This document shows positions 1 through 8,386 of a DNA stretch of 64,000 bases, piece by piece. The stretch is from contig CAVRVD010000015.1 in NCBI GenBank assembly GCA_963724535.1, positions 62,001-126,000 of the forward strand, read 5' to 3'. Position 1 is the first letter of the stretch. Every line of letters begins with the position of its first letter. The DNA comes from JADJPO01 sp963724535. GTDB lineage: Bacteria; Actinomycetota; Actinomycetes; Actinomycetales; Kineosporiaceae. Both the position numbers and the translations under genes were made by a program. The notes beneath the pieces were generated by a model. It had not been told where the DNA came from. It did no database searches and saw only the letters and a program-made list of their open reading frames with translations.

Positions 1-1
1 C

Positions 2-280
2 CTGGCCGAGAAGGCCTGGGCCGACGAGGGTTCCGGAGCATGGCCGCCGGGCTACCCGGATGGCGACCGGGCGGCGTACGACCTACCCACGATCCGGCAC
101 TGGCTCCGGGTCTTCGTGAAACGGTTCTTCGCCAACCAGTTCAAGCGCTCGGCGATCCCCAACGGCCCGAAGGTGAGCGCGGGCGGATCGCTCTCGCCGC
201 GTGGCGACTGGCGGATGCCCTCCGACGCCTCGGGGGCGGCCTGGCTGGCCGAGATCGACGCCCGCGTACCGTCACAGTGA
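2..280 (+). CDS. nadE: NAD+ synthetase (glutamine-hydrolysing), C-terminal fragment
   Basis: The window opens inside this gene; 92 residues up to a TGA are present. The segment contains QFKRSAIPNGPKVSAGG followed by LSPRGDWRMPSD, the very conserved tail of the synthetase domain of glutamine-dependent NAD+ synthetase, which amidates deamido-NAD+ in the last step of NAD biosynthesis. The N-terminal glutaminase domain and ATP site lie outside the window. It converges on the methyltransferase downstream, with about 75 bp between the two stops and no obvious gene between them. The identification rests on the tail motif alone but that motif is highly characteristic. Confidence 0.88.
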   Translation: MAEKAWADEGSGAWPPGYPDGDRAAYDLPTIRHWLRVFVKRFFANQFKRSAIPNGPKVSAGGSLSPRGDWRMPSDASGAAWLAEIDARVPSQ

Positions 281-356
281 CCCGACGCCGGCCGCTCCGC
301 CAGATCGTCGGCTCCGACGCTGCGAGCCAGGGGTGATCGGGAGGCCGCGTCGCGGC

Positions 357-1127
357 TCAGTCGCGGACCAGCACCGCCTCGGCGAGGTCCTGCTCGATGG
401 GCTCGGCGGGCAGCCTCCCGTGCGCGATCTCGACGAGGGCGTCGTCCACCGCGTCGAGCTCGTCGTCGTCGACGCCGAGGTCGGGAACGGTGCGCCAGTT
501 GCGCAGGTTCAGCACGTGGAGGACGGCCATCTCGCGCGGGTCGGGGCGCAGCGCCCGGACACCGAGATACTGCGCGGTCAGCCCCGCACGATCGGCCAGC
601 TCACCGAACCGGGCGCCGATCTGCAGGTCCTGGCCCTGCGCCTGCTGCAGCTCGGCGACGAGCTCGTAGTAGCGGCCGAGCGCGGGGTCGGTGCTGACCA
701 GCCTGGCCACCTCCTGGAGCACCAGCCTGCCACCGGGGGCCAGCGCCTGGGCCCAGGTGCGCACGGCCCGGGCGGGGTCGGACAGGTGAGTCAGCAGGAA
801 GCGGGCGAAGACGACGTCCGCCGGCCCGGGCAGCGGGTCGACGACATCCTGCTCGACGAACTCGACCCCGGGCCGGCCCTGCTGGCTGGCCAGGGCCAGG
901 AAGGCAGGGGAGCGGTCGACGCCGATCGTGTGGGCCGCACCGGTCACCCGATGCAGCAGCAGGGTGGTGTGGCCCGGGCCGCAACCGAGGTCCAGGGCGA
1001 GCCCCGGACCGGGCGGGACGTGCCGGGCGAGCAGAGCGGTCGACGACGCCGCGTACACCTCGGCGAGCAGACGCAACCGGTCGGCGGCCGAGGCGGTGTC
1101 GGAGAACGTGTATACGTCGCGGGTCAC
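357..1127 (-). CDS. class I SAM-dependent methyltransferase
   Basis: A 256-residue protein. Residues 43–51 read ALDLGCGPG, the glycine-rich SAM-binding motif I, preceded by a helix and followed by GVDRSPAFL (acidic motif II region), then DVVFARFLLTHL and LAPGGRLVLQEV as motifs of a Rossmann-fold methyltransferase of the ubiE/COQ5-like type. The substrate cannot be told. The start is GTG at 1127 (VTRDVYTF); an open frame continues upstream but overlaps the divergent oxidoreductase gene and is not credible. The gene is divergent from the FAD oxidoreductase, from which it is separated by about 70 bp. Confidence 0.85.
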   Translation of the reverse strand: MTRDVYTFSDTASAADRLRLLAEVYAASSTALLARHVPPGPGLALDLGCGPGHTTLLLHRVTGAAHTIGVDRSPAFLALASQQGRPGVEFVEQDVVDPLPGPADVVFARFLLTHLSDPARAVRTWAQALAPGGRLVLQEVARLVSTDPALGRYYELVAELQQAQGQDLQIGARFGELADRAGLTAQYLGVRALRPDPREMAVLHVLNLRNWRTVPDLGVDDDELDAVDDALVEIAHGRLPAEPIEQDLAEAVLVRD

Positions 1128-1186
1128 ACCGCCCAGTCTGTCGCCTCGCCACGTCAGGGCGGCTGACCCGATCGTTCGCACACCGC

Positions 1187-1192
1187 TAGCGT
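1187..1192 (+). promoter_or_regulatory. putative -10 element of a leaderless transcript
   Basis: TAGCGT fits the actinobacterial -10 pattern TAnnnT and ends 7 nt before the GTG at 1200. There is no Shine–Dalgarno sequence before any of the candidate starts of the oxidoreductase gene, so a leaderless mRNA beginning at that GTG is the simplest reading. No convincing -35 is seen. Confidence 0.35.
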
Positions 1193-1199
1193 GGCCGCT

Positions 1200-2432
1200 G
1201 TGAGCATGCCGGAGCCCGCCGGCCCACGAGCGCCCGCTGAACCGTTGCCGACCCGCGCCGAGGTAGTGGTGGTCGGCGGCGGGGTGATGGGTGCCAGCGC
1301 CGCCTTCCATCTCGCCGAGGCAGGCGTGGACGACGTCCTGCTGCTCGAGCGGGACGCTCTGGCGAGCGGGTCGACGTCCAAGGCCGCCGGTGGGGTGCGG
1401 GCCCAGTTCTCCGACGCGCTGAACGTCCAGCTCGGGGCGCGCAGCCTGGAGGCGTTCGAGCGCTTCGCCGAACGGCCGGGCGGCCAGATCGACCTCGCGC
1501 AGGTGGGTTACCTGTTCTTGCTCTCCACACCCGAGCTGGTCACCGGCTACGAGGCCTCGGTGGCGCTGCAGAACTCCCTCGGCGTCGGCTCCCGGATGCT
1601 GACCGCCGCCGAGGCGGCCCAGCTGGCGCCGGTGGTGTCCACCGACGACGTGCTCGCAGCGGCGTTCCACGCCCGGGACGGGTACTGCACCCCGGAGGCC
1701 GTCGTCGCCGGGTACGCGGCAGGGGCCCGGGCGTACGGGGCCCGGGTGGAGACCGGCGTCGAGGTGAGGGGGATCGACGTCGCGGGAACGGATTCCGGTC
1801 GCCGGCGGATCAGGGCGGTCCGGACCAGCGCGGGGGACGTCTCGACCGAGTGTGTCCTCGACTGCGCCGGACCGTGGGCGGGGCTGGTCGCCGCCCTGGC
1901 CCGGGTTGACCTGCCGGTGATCCCGCTGCGCCGGCAGATCCTGGTCACCGAGCCGCTCCCGGAGGCGGTTCGGGCCCTCGTGCCGGCATCGATGCCGATG
2001 ACGATCGACGCGGCCACGACGTTCTACATGCACCCCGAGGGTCCGCCGGCCCGGCCGAGCATGCTGGTCGGCATGTCGTACACCGGTGAGCAGCCGGGGT
2101 TCCGCGAGGGTGTGTCCGACGCCTGGCTGCCCGACCTCACCGCCGCGATCGAGCGGTGGGCGCCGGCGCTGCTGGACGTCGGGATGGTGCACGCCTGGTC
2201 CGGGCTGTACGAGAACTCCCCGGACCACAACGCGATGATCGGCGAGTCCGGGAGCGTGTCCAGGTTCCTGTACGCGACCGGGTTCTCCGGACACGGGTTC
2301 CTGCAGGGGCCGGCGGTGGGCGAGATCCTGCGCGACCTCTACCTGGGCCGTGAGCCGTTCCTGGACGTCGCGCCGTTGTCGGCGGACCGGTTCAGCTCAG
2401 GGGTGGCCCGCCCGGAACACAACATCGTCTGA
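1200..2432 (+). CDS. FAD-dependent amino-acid/sarcosine oxidase family oxidoreductase (DAO fold)
   Basis: About 410 residues. The N-terminus carries VVVVGGGVMGASAAFHLAEAG, the GxGxxG dinucleotide-binding motif of the DAO superfamily, followed by a typical E-x-D segment (LLLERDAL) and SKAAGGVRAQF, which resembles sarcosine oxidase beta subunit and related amine oxidases. Near the C-terminus FSGHGFLQGPAVGE is the second conserved FAD-contacting segment. It probably oxidises a secondary amine or N-methyl amino acid with FAD; the substrate is not determined. Starts at 1191, 1200 and 1206 are in frame; 1200 is preferred because of the -10-like TAGCGT in front. Its last 36 nt overlap the 3' end of the convergent glucosidase gene. 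Confidence 0.85.
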   Translation: MSMPEPAGPRAPAEPLPTRAEVVVVGGGVMGASAAFHLAEAGVDDVLLLERDALASGSTSKAAGGVRAQFSDALNVQLGARSLEAFERFAERPGGQIDLAQVGYLFLLSTPELVTGYEASVALQNSLGVGSRMLTAAEAAQLAPVVSTDDVLAAAFHARDGYCTPEAVVAGYAAGARAYGARVETGVEVRGIDVAGTDSGRRRIRAVRTSAGDVSTECVLDCAGPWAGLVAALARVDLPVIPLRRQILVTEPLPEAVRALVPASMPMTIDAATTFYMHPEGPPARPSMLVGMSYTGEQPGFREGVSDAWLPDLTAAIERWAPALLDVGMVHAWSGLYENSPDHNAMIGESGSVSRFLYATGFSGHGFLQGPAVGEILRDLYLGREPFLDVAPLSADRFSSGVARPEHNIV

Positions 2433-4184
2433 ACGGCGTGGACCCGCTACCCGGTAGACCACCGACTCCCACCCGCGAAGCATGCGCCGCTCGGACGGCG
2501 CACGCGTCGCCACGTCCGGGTGCGTCGCGACCAGCACCCGGGAGTCCAGGACGGCGGGTCCACCCACCTCGGCGAGCTGGGCGTCGTCCAGGCGCACGTC
2601 GGCAGGGGACAGGTTCGCCAGCATCACCACCTCGGCATCGTCGAGGCGGCGCCGGATCGCCCACACCGTCGGATGGTCGGGCAGCAGCAGAGTGAAGTCG
2701 CCCAGCGCGATCACGCGCTCGGCATGCCGCAGCGCGATCAGGGCGCGGTAGTGGCTGAACACCGAGTGCGGGTCCTCGACCTGCGCGGCGGCGTTGATCT
2801 CGACATGGTTCGGGTTGACCGGCAGCCACGGCTCACCGGCGCCGAACCCGGCGTTCGGTCCATTGGTCCACTGCATCGGGGTGCGGGCGTGGTCCCGGCT
2901 GCGGGCCCGGACGGCGGCCATCACCGTCTCGGGTGCCTGGCCGTCGGCGACCGCCTGCCGATAGTGGTTGACCGACTCGATGTCCCGGTAGTCCTCGATG
3001 GTGGAGAACGGGGCGTTGGTCATCCCGAGCTCCTCGCCCTGGTACACGTACGGCGTACCCCGGTGCAGGTGCAGCACCGTGCCGAGGGTCTTGGCCGAGA
3101 GCTGACGCCAGGTCGGGTCGTCGTCGCCGAACCGGGACACGGCGCGGGCCTGGTCGTGGTTGTTCCAGTACAGCGAGTTCCACCCGGCCTCGGCCAGGCC
3201 GTACTGCCAGCGGGCCAGGTTCGCCTTGAGCGCCACCAGATCCCGCCGGCGGATGTCCCACTTGCCATGCGGACCGCAGTCGATGTTCATGTGCTCGAAC
3301 TGGAACACCATGTCGACCTCACCGCGAGCGGGATCGGTGTACAGCTGGGCGTCGGCGAGGCTCGCCCCGGGCGTCTCGCCGACGGTCAGGTACTCCCCGC
3401 GCCGGTCACCGAACACCTCACGGTGCAGCTCGGCGAGGAAGGAGTGGATCCGCGGCCCGTTGCCGACCATCGCGCCCGGGTCGGCCCACCGCCCGCCGGT
3501 CAACGGGCCGTCGGGCAGCGACCCGTCGGGACCGACGGGTTTGGAGATCAGGTTGATGACGTCCATCCGGAACCCGTCGACGCCCCGGTCCAGCCACCAC
3601 CGCATCATCGCGTGGACCGCCTCGCGGACCTGCGGGTTCTCCCAGTTCAGATCCGGCTGTTTGCGACTGAACAGATGCAGGTAGTAACCGCCGGTGGTCT
3701 CGTCGAGCTCCCACGCCGGCCCGGAGAAGAACGAACCCCAGTTGGTCGGCTCGGCACCCGGCTGCCCCGGGGCGAGTCCGAACCGGCCGGGGCGCCACCA
3801 GTACCAGTCCCGCTTGGTGTTGTCGGTCGAGGACCGGGACTCGACGAACCAGGGGTGCTCGTCGCTGGTGTGGTTGACCACTAGGTCGATGACCAGCCTG
3901 ATGCCGCGCGCGTGCAGCCCGACGATCAGCTCGTCCAGCTGGGCCAGGCTGCCGAAGACCGGGTCGACGTCGCGGTAGTCGCTGATGTCGTAGCCGTTGT
4001 CGTCCTGCGGCGAGGGGTAGATCGGGCTCAGCCACACCACGTCGACGCCGAGCGTGGCCAGGTGGTCCAGGTGCGCGATGATGCCGCCCAGGTCGCCGAT
4101 GCCGTCGCCGTCGCTGTCGGCGAAGCTGCGCGGATAGATCTGGTAGACGACGGCGTCGGCCCACCACGGCGAGGAGCTCGTCAT
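2397..4184 (-). CDS. GH13 alpha-glucosidase (oligo-1,6-glucosidase type)
   Basis: A 595-residue cytosolic GH13 enzyme. It begins WWADAVVYQIYPRSF and shows the family landmarks in order: DLVVNHTSDEHPWF (region I), GFRMDVINLI with the nucleophile Asp (region II), YLTVGETPG with the acid/base Glu (region III) and NNHDQARAVSRFGDDD (region IV). The length and these motifs match bacterial oligo-1,6-glucosidases/alpha-glucosidases that cleave maltose, isomaltose or sucrose-type substrates. The ATG at 4184 precedes the first conserved strand directly; a much longer upstream open frame overlaps the neighbouring carboxypeptidase gene and is rejected. The stop lies inside the 3' end of the oxidoreductase gene. 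Confidence 0.92.
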   Translation of the reverse strand: MTSSSPWWADAVVYQIYPRSFADSDGDGIGDLGGIIAHLDHLATLGVDVVWLSPIYPSPQDDNGYDISDYRDVDPVFGSLAQLDELIVGLHARGIRLVIDLVVNHTSDEHPWFVESRSSTDNTKRDWYWWRPGRFGLAPGQPGAEPTNWGSFFSGPAWELDETTGGYYLHLFSRKQPDLNWENPQVREAVHAMMRWWLDRGVDGFRMDVINLISKPVGPDGSLPDGPLTGGRWADPGAMVGNGPRIHSFLAELHREVFGDRRGEYLTVGETPGASLADAQLYTDPARGEVDMVFQFEHMNIDCGPHGKWDIRRRDLVALKANLARWQYGLAEAGWNSLYWNNHDQARAVSRFGDDDPTWRQLSAKTLGTVLHLHRGTPYVYQGEELGMTNAPFSTIEDYRDIESVNHYRQAVADGQAPETVMAAVRARSRDHARTPMQWTNGPNAGFGAGEPWLPVNPNHVEINAAAQVEDPHSVFSHYRALIALRHAERVIALGDFTLLLPDHPTVWAIRRRLDDAEVVMLANLSPADVRLDDAQLAEVGGPAVLDSRVLVATHPDVATRAPSERRMLRGWESVVYRVAGPRRSDDVVFRAGHP

Positions 4185-4340
4185 CGGGGCAGCCTGCCAC
4201 GACGGAGCCACGACCGGCGGGTCCCACGAGTGGGGTGCGGGCCCCTCGACCACCCGATGGACGCATCGGCCGAACGGCCGTTTCACCGCCTCGAGGCGTG
4301 TTAGACCCTCAATGCGGCGCCCAGTTCGGTCGATAGTCCG

Positions 4341-5738
4341 GTGATGGCTGCCTCGATCACACGTGCCCGGCTGCGACGAACGCTCCGCTGCGGGACCACG
4401 ACGGTCGCGCTGACCACCGTGCTCGGGGTCCTGGCGCCGTCGGCCACCGCCGAACCGGGCCCTCGTTTCCTGGACGACACCCGCGAACCCCTGGTGGCCG
4501 CCGCACCGTCCACCGCCCCGCCCCGGACGGCGCGTCCGCGCGCCCTGGCCGTGCTGCCGCCGGCCGCCGTCCCGGCAGCGATCACCACCTCGCTGACCGC
4601 GACCTCCCGAGCCAGCACCTACCTGGGGCCGGCGCTGTCCGGACAGGTGGTCGAGCTGACCAAGAACGGGCAGGGGTCTGTGGCCGCGGCGACGCAGTGG
4701 CGGCACAACGCCGGTCGCACCCGGATGCCCGCCTCCACCCAGAAGCTGCTCACCGCGTACACGGTCCTGCACTCGATGCCGCCCAGCACCCGGCTGACCA
4801 CGACGGTGCACCAGGACCCGGTCAAGCGGGACCGGCTGTACCTGCGCGGTGGCGCCGACCCGAGCCTGACCCGGACTCGGCTCGCCGCCCTGGCCCGGAA
4901 CACGGCCTCAGCCCTCCAGCGGCAGCGTCGCACCCAGGTCGCCGTCTACGTCGACGCGTCGGTGCTGCCCGCAGCCACCCCGGCCCGCGGCTGGAAGGCC
5001 AGCTACCTGCGCAGCGACGTCCAGGCGGTGCAGGGGCTGCCGCTGGCCGGCCACCGCGGGACCGGCGCGGCCGCCCAGGCCGGGCGGCTGTTCGCCACGT
5101 ACCTGACCCGGTACGGCGTCACCGCGACCTTCCGGACGGCGGGCCGCACGCCGACCCAGAGCCGCAACCTCGCGCGCAGCCGGTCCGCACCGGTGTCGTC
5201 CCTGGTGGCCACCATGCTCGCGGTCAGCCAGAACGACTACGCGGAGTTCCTGCTGCGGCAGGCGGCGATCGCCCAGGGCGCGACGCCGTCCTGGTCGGGC
5301 GCGATCGGCCACCAGGTGCGGGTGCTCCGCACGGGCGGGGTGCCCCTCGGCGGGGCCCGGATCGCCGACGGGTCGGGCCTGTCCCGGGCCAACCGGATGC
5401 CGGTGGCCACGCTGGCGGCGGTGGTCGAGCAGCTGTGGCTCGACCCGGACGACGCCCGGGTGGTCTTCGCCTGGGGCGCCATCCCGCGCGCCGGGCAGTC
5501 CGGCACGCTCCTCGCCCGCTACCGCACGCCGCAGCACTCCTGCGCCCAGGGGCTCGTGCTGGCCAAGACCGGCACCCTGTCCGACGCCGTGGCCCTGGCC
5601 GGCGTGGCCCGAAGCGTTGACGGCAAGGACCGGGTGTTCGTGCTCCTGGAGAACGGGATCGTCGGTAAGAACACCTCGGTCCGCCGCGCCCTCGACACCC
5701 TCGCGACGTCGGTTGTGGGGTGCCGGCTGACCGGATGA
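4341..5738 (+). CDS. dacB: D-alanyl-D-alanine carboxypeptidase/endopeptidase, PBP4 family (peptidase S13)
   Basis: 465 residues with an N-terminal signal peptide (hydrophobic core about 19–36, then APSATA). The three penicillin-binding motifs are present: S132-T-Q-K135, S295-Q-N297 and K408-T-G410. The long insertion between the first two motifs is typical of S13 enzymes. It should trim pentapeptide stems or cross-links of peptidoglycan outside the membrane. Starts GTG 4341 and ATG 4344 are adjacent (GTGATG); either is possible. The gene is divergent from the glucosidase with about 155 bp in between and lies 43 bp before the lipase-like gene. In mycobacteria a PBP4 homologue sits near tilS/hpt; those are not seen here. 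Confidence 0.9.
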   Translation: MMAASITRARLRRTLRCGTTTVALTTVLGVLAPSATAEPGPRFLDDTREPLVAAAPSTAPPRTARPRALAVLPPAAVPAAITTSLTATSRASTYLGPALSGQVVELTKNGQGSVAAATQWRHNAGRTRMPASTQKLLTAYTVLHSMPPSTRLTTTVHQDPVKRDRLYLRGGADPSLTRTRLAALARNTASALQRQRRTQVAVYVDASVLPAATPARGWKASYLRSDVQAVQGLPLAGHRGTGAAAQAGRLFATYLTRYGVTATFRTAGRTPTQSRNLARSRSAPVSSLVATMLAVSQNDYAEFLLRQAAIAQGATPSWSGAIGHQVRVLRTGGVPLGGARIADGSGLSRANRMPVATLAAVVEQLWLDPDDARVVFAWGAIPRAGQSGTLLARYRTPQHSCAQGLVLAKTGTLSDAVALAGVARSVDGKDRVFVLLENGIVGKNTSVRRALDTLATSVVGCRLTG

Positions 5739-5781
5739 GCCGGGGGGTCGAGACCCCGGATCCGCTCGGCCGGCGGCGCCG

Positions 5782-6615
5782 GTGAAACAGCACTCGACCG
5801 CGCGGCGTTGTCCGGGTATGGGTAGCCGACGTCCCGTCCTGATCTGGGCGGTGGGACTGGTCCCGCTGCTGGCCGCCGCGCTCGTGGTGGCGGTGGTCGT
5901 GGTGCGTGGTCGCGGAGATTTGGCCGGGCAGGCCCAGGCCGCCGACCAGACCCGGCCCGGTCCGGTGCTGCTGGTGGCCGGCTACGGCGGCTCGACCGGC
6001 TCCCTCACCGAGCTCGCCGAGCGGCTGCGCCGGTCCGGCCGGCAGGTGGCCGTGGTGCCACCGGTCGGGGACAACACCGGCGACCTGACCGACCAGGCCC
6101 GGGCGCTGGACGCCGCCGCCCGCCGGCAGGTCGCCGCCGGCGCACCCTCGGTGGACGTGGTCGGCTACTCGGCCGGTGGGGTGGTGGCCCGGATCTGGGT
6201 GGCCGAGCTCGGCGGCGACACCCTGGCCCGGCGGGTGGTGACCCTCGGCTCCCCGCATCAGGGCACCGCGGTGGCCAGCCTGGCCTCCCGGTTCGCCGCC
6301 GGCGCCTGCCCCACCGCGTGCCGCCAGCTCACCCAGGACAGCGCGGTGCTGGACGGGCTCGCGCCGACACCCGACGGACCGCGCTGGGTGAGCGTGTGGA
6401 CCACGGATGACGACGTCGTCGTCCCCCCGGACTCGGCGCGTCTGGACGGCGCGGTGAACGTCGAGCTGCAGCAGGTCTGCCCCGACGCGCGGGTGAGCCA
6501 CGGCCAGCTGCCCACCGACCCGCTCAGCGCCGCCGTCGTGGTGGCCGCGCTGGACGGCGCCGGCCTGGCCGCGCCACCCGAGGAGTCCGCCTGCGCACGC
6601 CTGCGCAGCGGCTAG
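5782..6615 (+). CDS. secreted or membrane-anchored alpha/beta hydrolase (lipase-like)
   Basis: 277 residues from GTG 5782, or 265 from ATG 5818. A single N-terminal hydrophobic segment (about 19–41) is followed by an alpha/beta hydrolase domain: PVLLVAGYGGSTGS forms the first strand and oxyanion region, DVVGYSAGGVVAR (Ser about 130) is the nucleophile elbow, VTLGSPHQGT follows as in triacylglycerol lipases of the EstA/LipA group, and VSHGQLPTD supplies the likely catalytic His. Substrate unknown. It directly follows the PBP4-type gene and may be cotranscribed with it. Confidence 0.8.
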   Translation: MKQHSTARRCPGMGSRRPVLIWAVGLVPLLAAALVVAVVVVRGRGDLAGQAQAADQTRPGPVLLVAGYGGSTGSLTELAERLRRSGRQVAVVPPVGDNTGDLTDQARALDAAARRQVAAGAPSVDVVGYSAGGVVARIWVAELGGDTLARRVVTLGSPHQGTAVASLASRFAAGACPTACRQLTQDSAVLDGLAPTPDGPRWVSVWTTDDDVVVPPDSARLDGAVNVELQQVCPDARVSHGQLPTDPLSAAVVVAALDGAGLAAPPEESACARLRSG

Positions 6616-6626
6616 TCCAGCGCGGT

Positions 6627-7442
6627 TCAGCTGCGCACGTCCCGGGTGGCGAAGGCGGCCCAGGCCATGCCGAGCAGGACGACGATCCAGATCGCCTGCA
6701 CCAGCAGGCCCTGCTGCACGTCGCGCCACAGGATCGGGTCGCGGAACAGATCGACCCAGGCGAGCCAGTACCGGGTCGGCAGCCAGTCGCGGACCGAGGC
6801 CGCCGCGTCCAGACCGACCAGAACGGTGCTGCCGACCAGCACGGCGAGCCCACCGAGCGCCGCTCCGAGCGCTGAGTCGGTGACCGTGGACAGGAACAGC
6901 GACACCGCCGCGACGCCCAGCATCGACCAGCCGATGTAGCCGATCATCATCGCGGTGCGCAGCAGCAGCTGCTGCTGGGTCAGCATCGTGCCGGAGACCG
7001 TGAGCGTGGCCACCGTCTCCTCGCCGCGACCGAGCAGCGCGACCCCGACCAGGTAGCCGCTGCCGGCCACCGCGAGGACGGCGAGCAGGGTGTAGGCCAC
7101 GACCGCTATCAGCTTGGCGCCCAGCAGCGCGGTCCGGCCGACCGGCCGTACGAGCAGGTAGCGCAGCGTGCCGGCGCGCTCCTCCCCGGCGATGGACTCC
7201 CCCGCCACCACGGCCACGGCGACCGGCAGGAAGAGCGGCAGCACGATGCCGAGCGCCGCCGCGGGGAACAGCTTGCCGTCGGCCAGCACCGCGGAGAGCA
7301 GGGTCGGGCCCTGGCCCGGCCGCGGGCCGATCCCGGTCACGGCCAGGAACACCGCGACGGTCGTCGGCAGCAGGCAGAGCAGGCCGATGGACACCCAGGT
7401 CCGGGGCCGGCGGACCAGCTTGCGCAGCTCGACGATGATCAC
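6627..7442 (-). CDS. ABC transporter permease (ABC-2 type)
   Basis: 271 residues with about six membrane segments; the N-terminus VELRKLVRRPRTWVSIGLL and the central EERAGTLRYLLVRPVGR segment are typical of ABC-2 permeases that pair with a separately encoded ATPase. The GTG start at 7442 overlaps the TGA of the upstream ATPase as GTGA, so the two are translationally coupled. It is the last gene of a three-gene unit. The exported substrate is unknown; the linked lipid-carrier-fold protein suggests a hydrophobic molecule, but that is inference. Confidence 0.85.
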   Translation of the reverse strand: MIIVELRKLVRRPRTWVSIGLLCLLPTTVAVFLAVTGIGPRPGQGPTLLSAVLADGKLFPAAALGIVLPLFLPVAVAVVAGESIAGEERAGTLRYLLVRPVGRTALLGAKLIAVVAYTLLAVLAVAGSGYLVGVALLGRGEETVATLTVSGTMLTQQQLLLRTAMMIGYIGWSMLGVAAVSLFLSTVTDSALGAALGGLAVLVGSTVLVGLDAAASVRDWLPTRYWLAWVDLFRDPILWRDVQQGLLVQAIWIVVLLGMAWAAFATRDVRS

Positions 7443-8386
7443 GGCGCCTCCGGCGTCGACTCCGATGCCCGGCTGTCCCGCCCGGCCCGGTCGCTGCCCG
7501 GGCCGGTCAGGTCCAGCACCAGGTCCTCCAGCCGGCGGCGTTGCGGGACCGCCTCCAACACGCCGACGCCGGCCTGGACCAGCAGCCGGGTGGCCTCGGG
7601 GACACCGGCGGCGACGACCAGCCGGTCGCCGTCCCGGTCGAGCACCCGGCCGTCGAGCAGCCCTTGGGCCGCATCCGGATCCTCGACCCTGAGCACGCAG
7701 GCCCCGGTGGGCCGCCGGGCCTCGGCCATGTCGACCTGGGCGACCAACCGACCGCGGTCCATCACCCCGACCCGGGTGCACAGCTGCTCCACCTCGGCGA
7801 GCAGGTGGCTGGACAGGAACACCGTCGTGCCCTCGGCGTTCAGCTGCAACAGCAGCTCCCGGATCTCCGTGATCCCCTGCGGGTCAAGGCCGTTGGTGGG
7901 CTCGTCGAGCACCAGCAGCCGGGGACGGCCGAGCAGGGCGGCGGCCAGCCCGAGGCGCTGGTTCATGCCCAGCGAGTAGGCCCGGACCGGACGCCGTCCG
8001 ACCCCGCCCAGGCCGACCAGGTCGAGCACCTCCTCGATCCGCTCGCGCCGCGCGGCGCGGGACATCCGCCGCCGGCGGGGCCCCGCGGCGTCGAGCAGGT
8101 CCAGGTTCGCCCGGGCCGACAGGTGCCGGTACGCGGCCGGGGCCTCCACCAGGGCCCCGACGTCGGCGAGCGCCTCACCCACCCGGTCGGGCACCCGGCG
8201 ACCCAGCAGCTCGATCTCGCCGCTGGTCGCGAACACCAGCCCGAGCAGCAGCCGCACCATGGTCGTCTTGCCGGAGCCGTTGGGTCCGAGGAAGCCGTAC
8301 CGCTCGCCCTCGCGCACCTGCAGGTCGACGCCGTCCACCGCGGTGACCGACCCGAAGCGCTTGGTCAGCGCCCTGGTGACGATCAC
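7439..8386 (-). CDS. ABC transporter ATP-binding protein
   Basis: 315 residues. Walker A is FLGPNGSGKTTMVRLLLGL, the signature is YSLGMNQRLGLAAALLG, Walker B is LLVLDEPTNGLDPQG, and the switch His is in VFLSSHLL. The sequence order and the LGMNQRLGLA variant place it with the multidrug/bacitracin-type (CcmA-like) ATPases that serve ABC-2 permeases. The GTG start at 8386 overlaps the upstream gene's TGA (GTGA) and its own TGA overlaps the permease start in the same way. Confidence 0.92.
   Translation of the reverse strand: MIVTRALTKRFGSVTAVDGVDLQVREGERYGFLGPNGSGKTTMVRLLLGLVFATSGEIELLGRRVPDRVGEALADVGALVEAPAAYRHLSARANLDLLDAAGPRRRRMSRAARRERIEEVLDLVGLGGVGRRPVRAYSLGMNQRLGLAAALLGRPRLLVLDEPTNGLDPQGITEIRELLLQLNAEGTTVFLSSHLLAEVEQLCTRVGVMDRGRLVAQVDMAEARRPTGACVLRVEDPDAAQGLLDGRVLDRDGDRLVVAAGVPEATRLLVQAGVGVLEAVPQRRRLEDLVLDLTGPGSDRAGRDSRASESTPEAP

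Noticed and set aside
357..2294. A 645-codon minus-strand frame across the methyltransferase and the oxidoreductase gene
   Set aside because: Only its last 256 codons look like protein; the rest is the antisense of the oxidoreductase gene.
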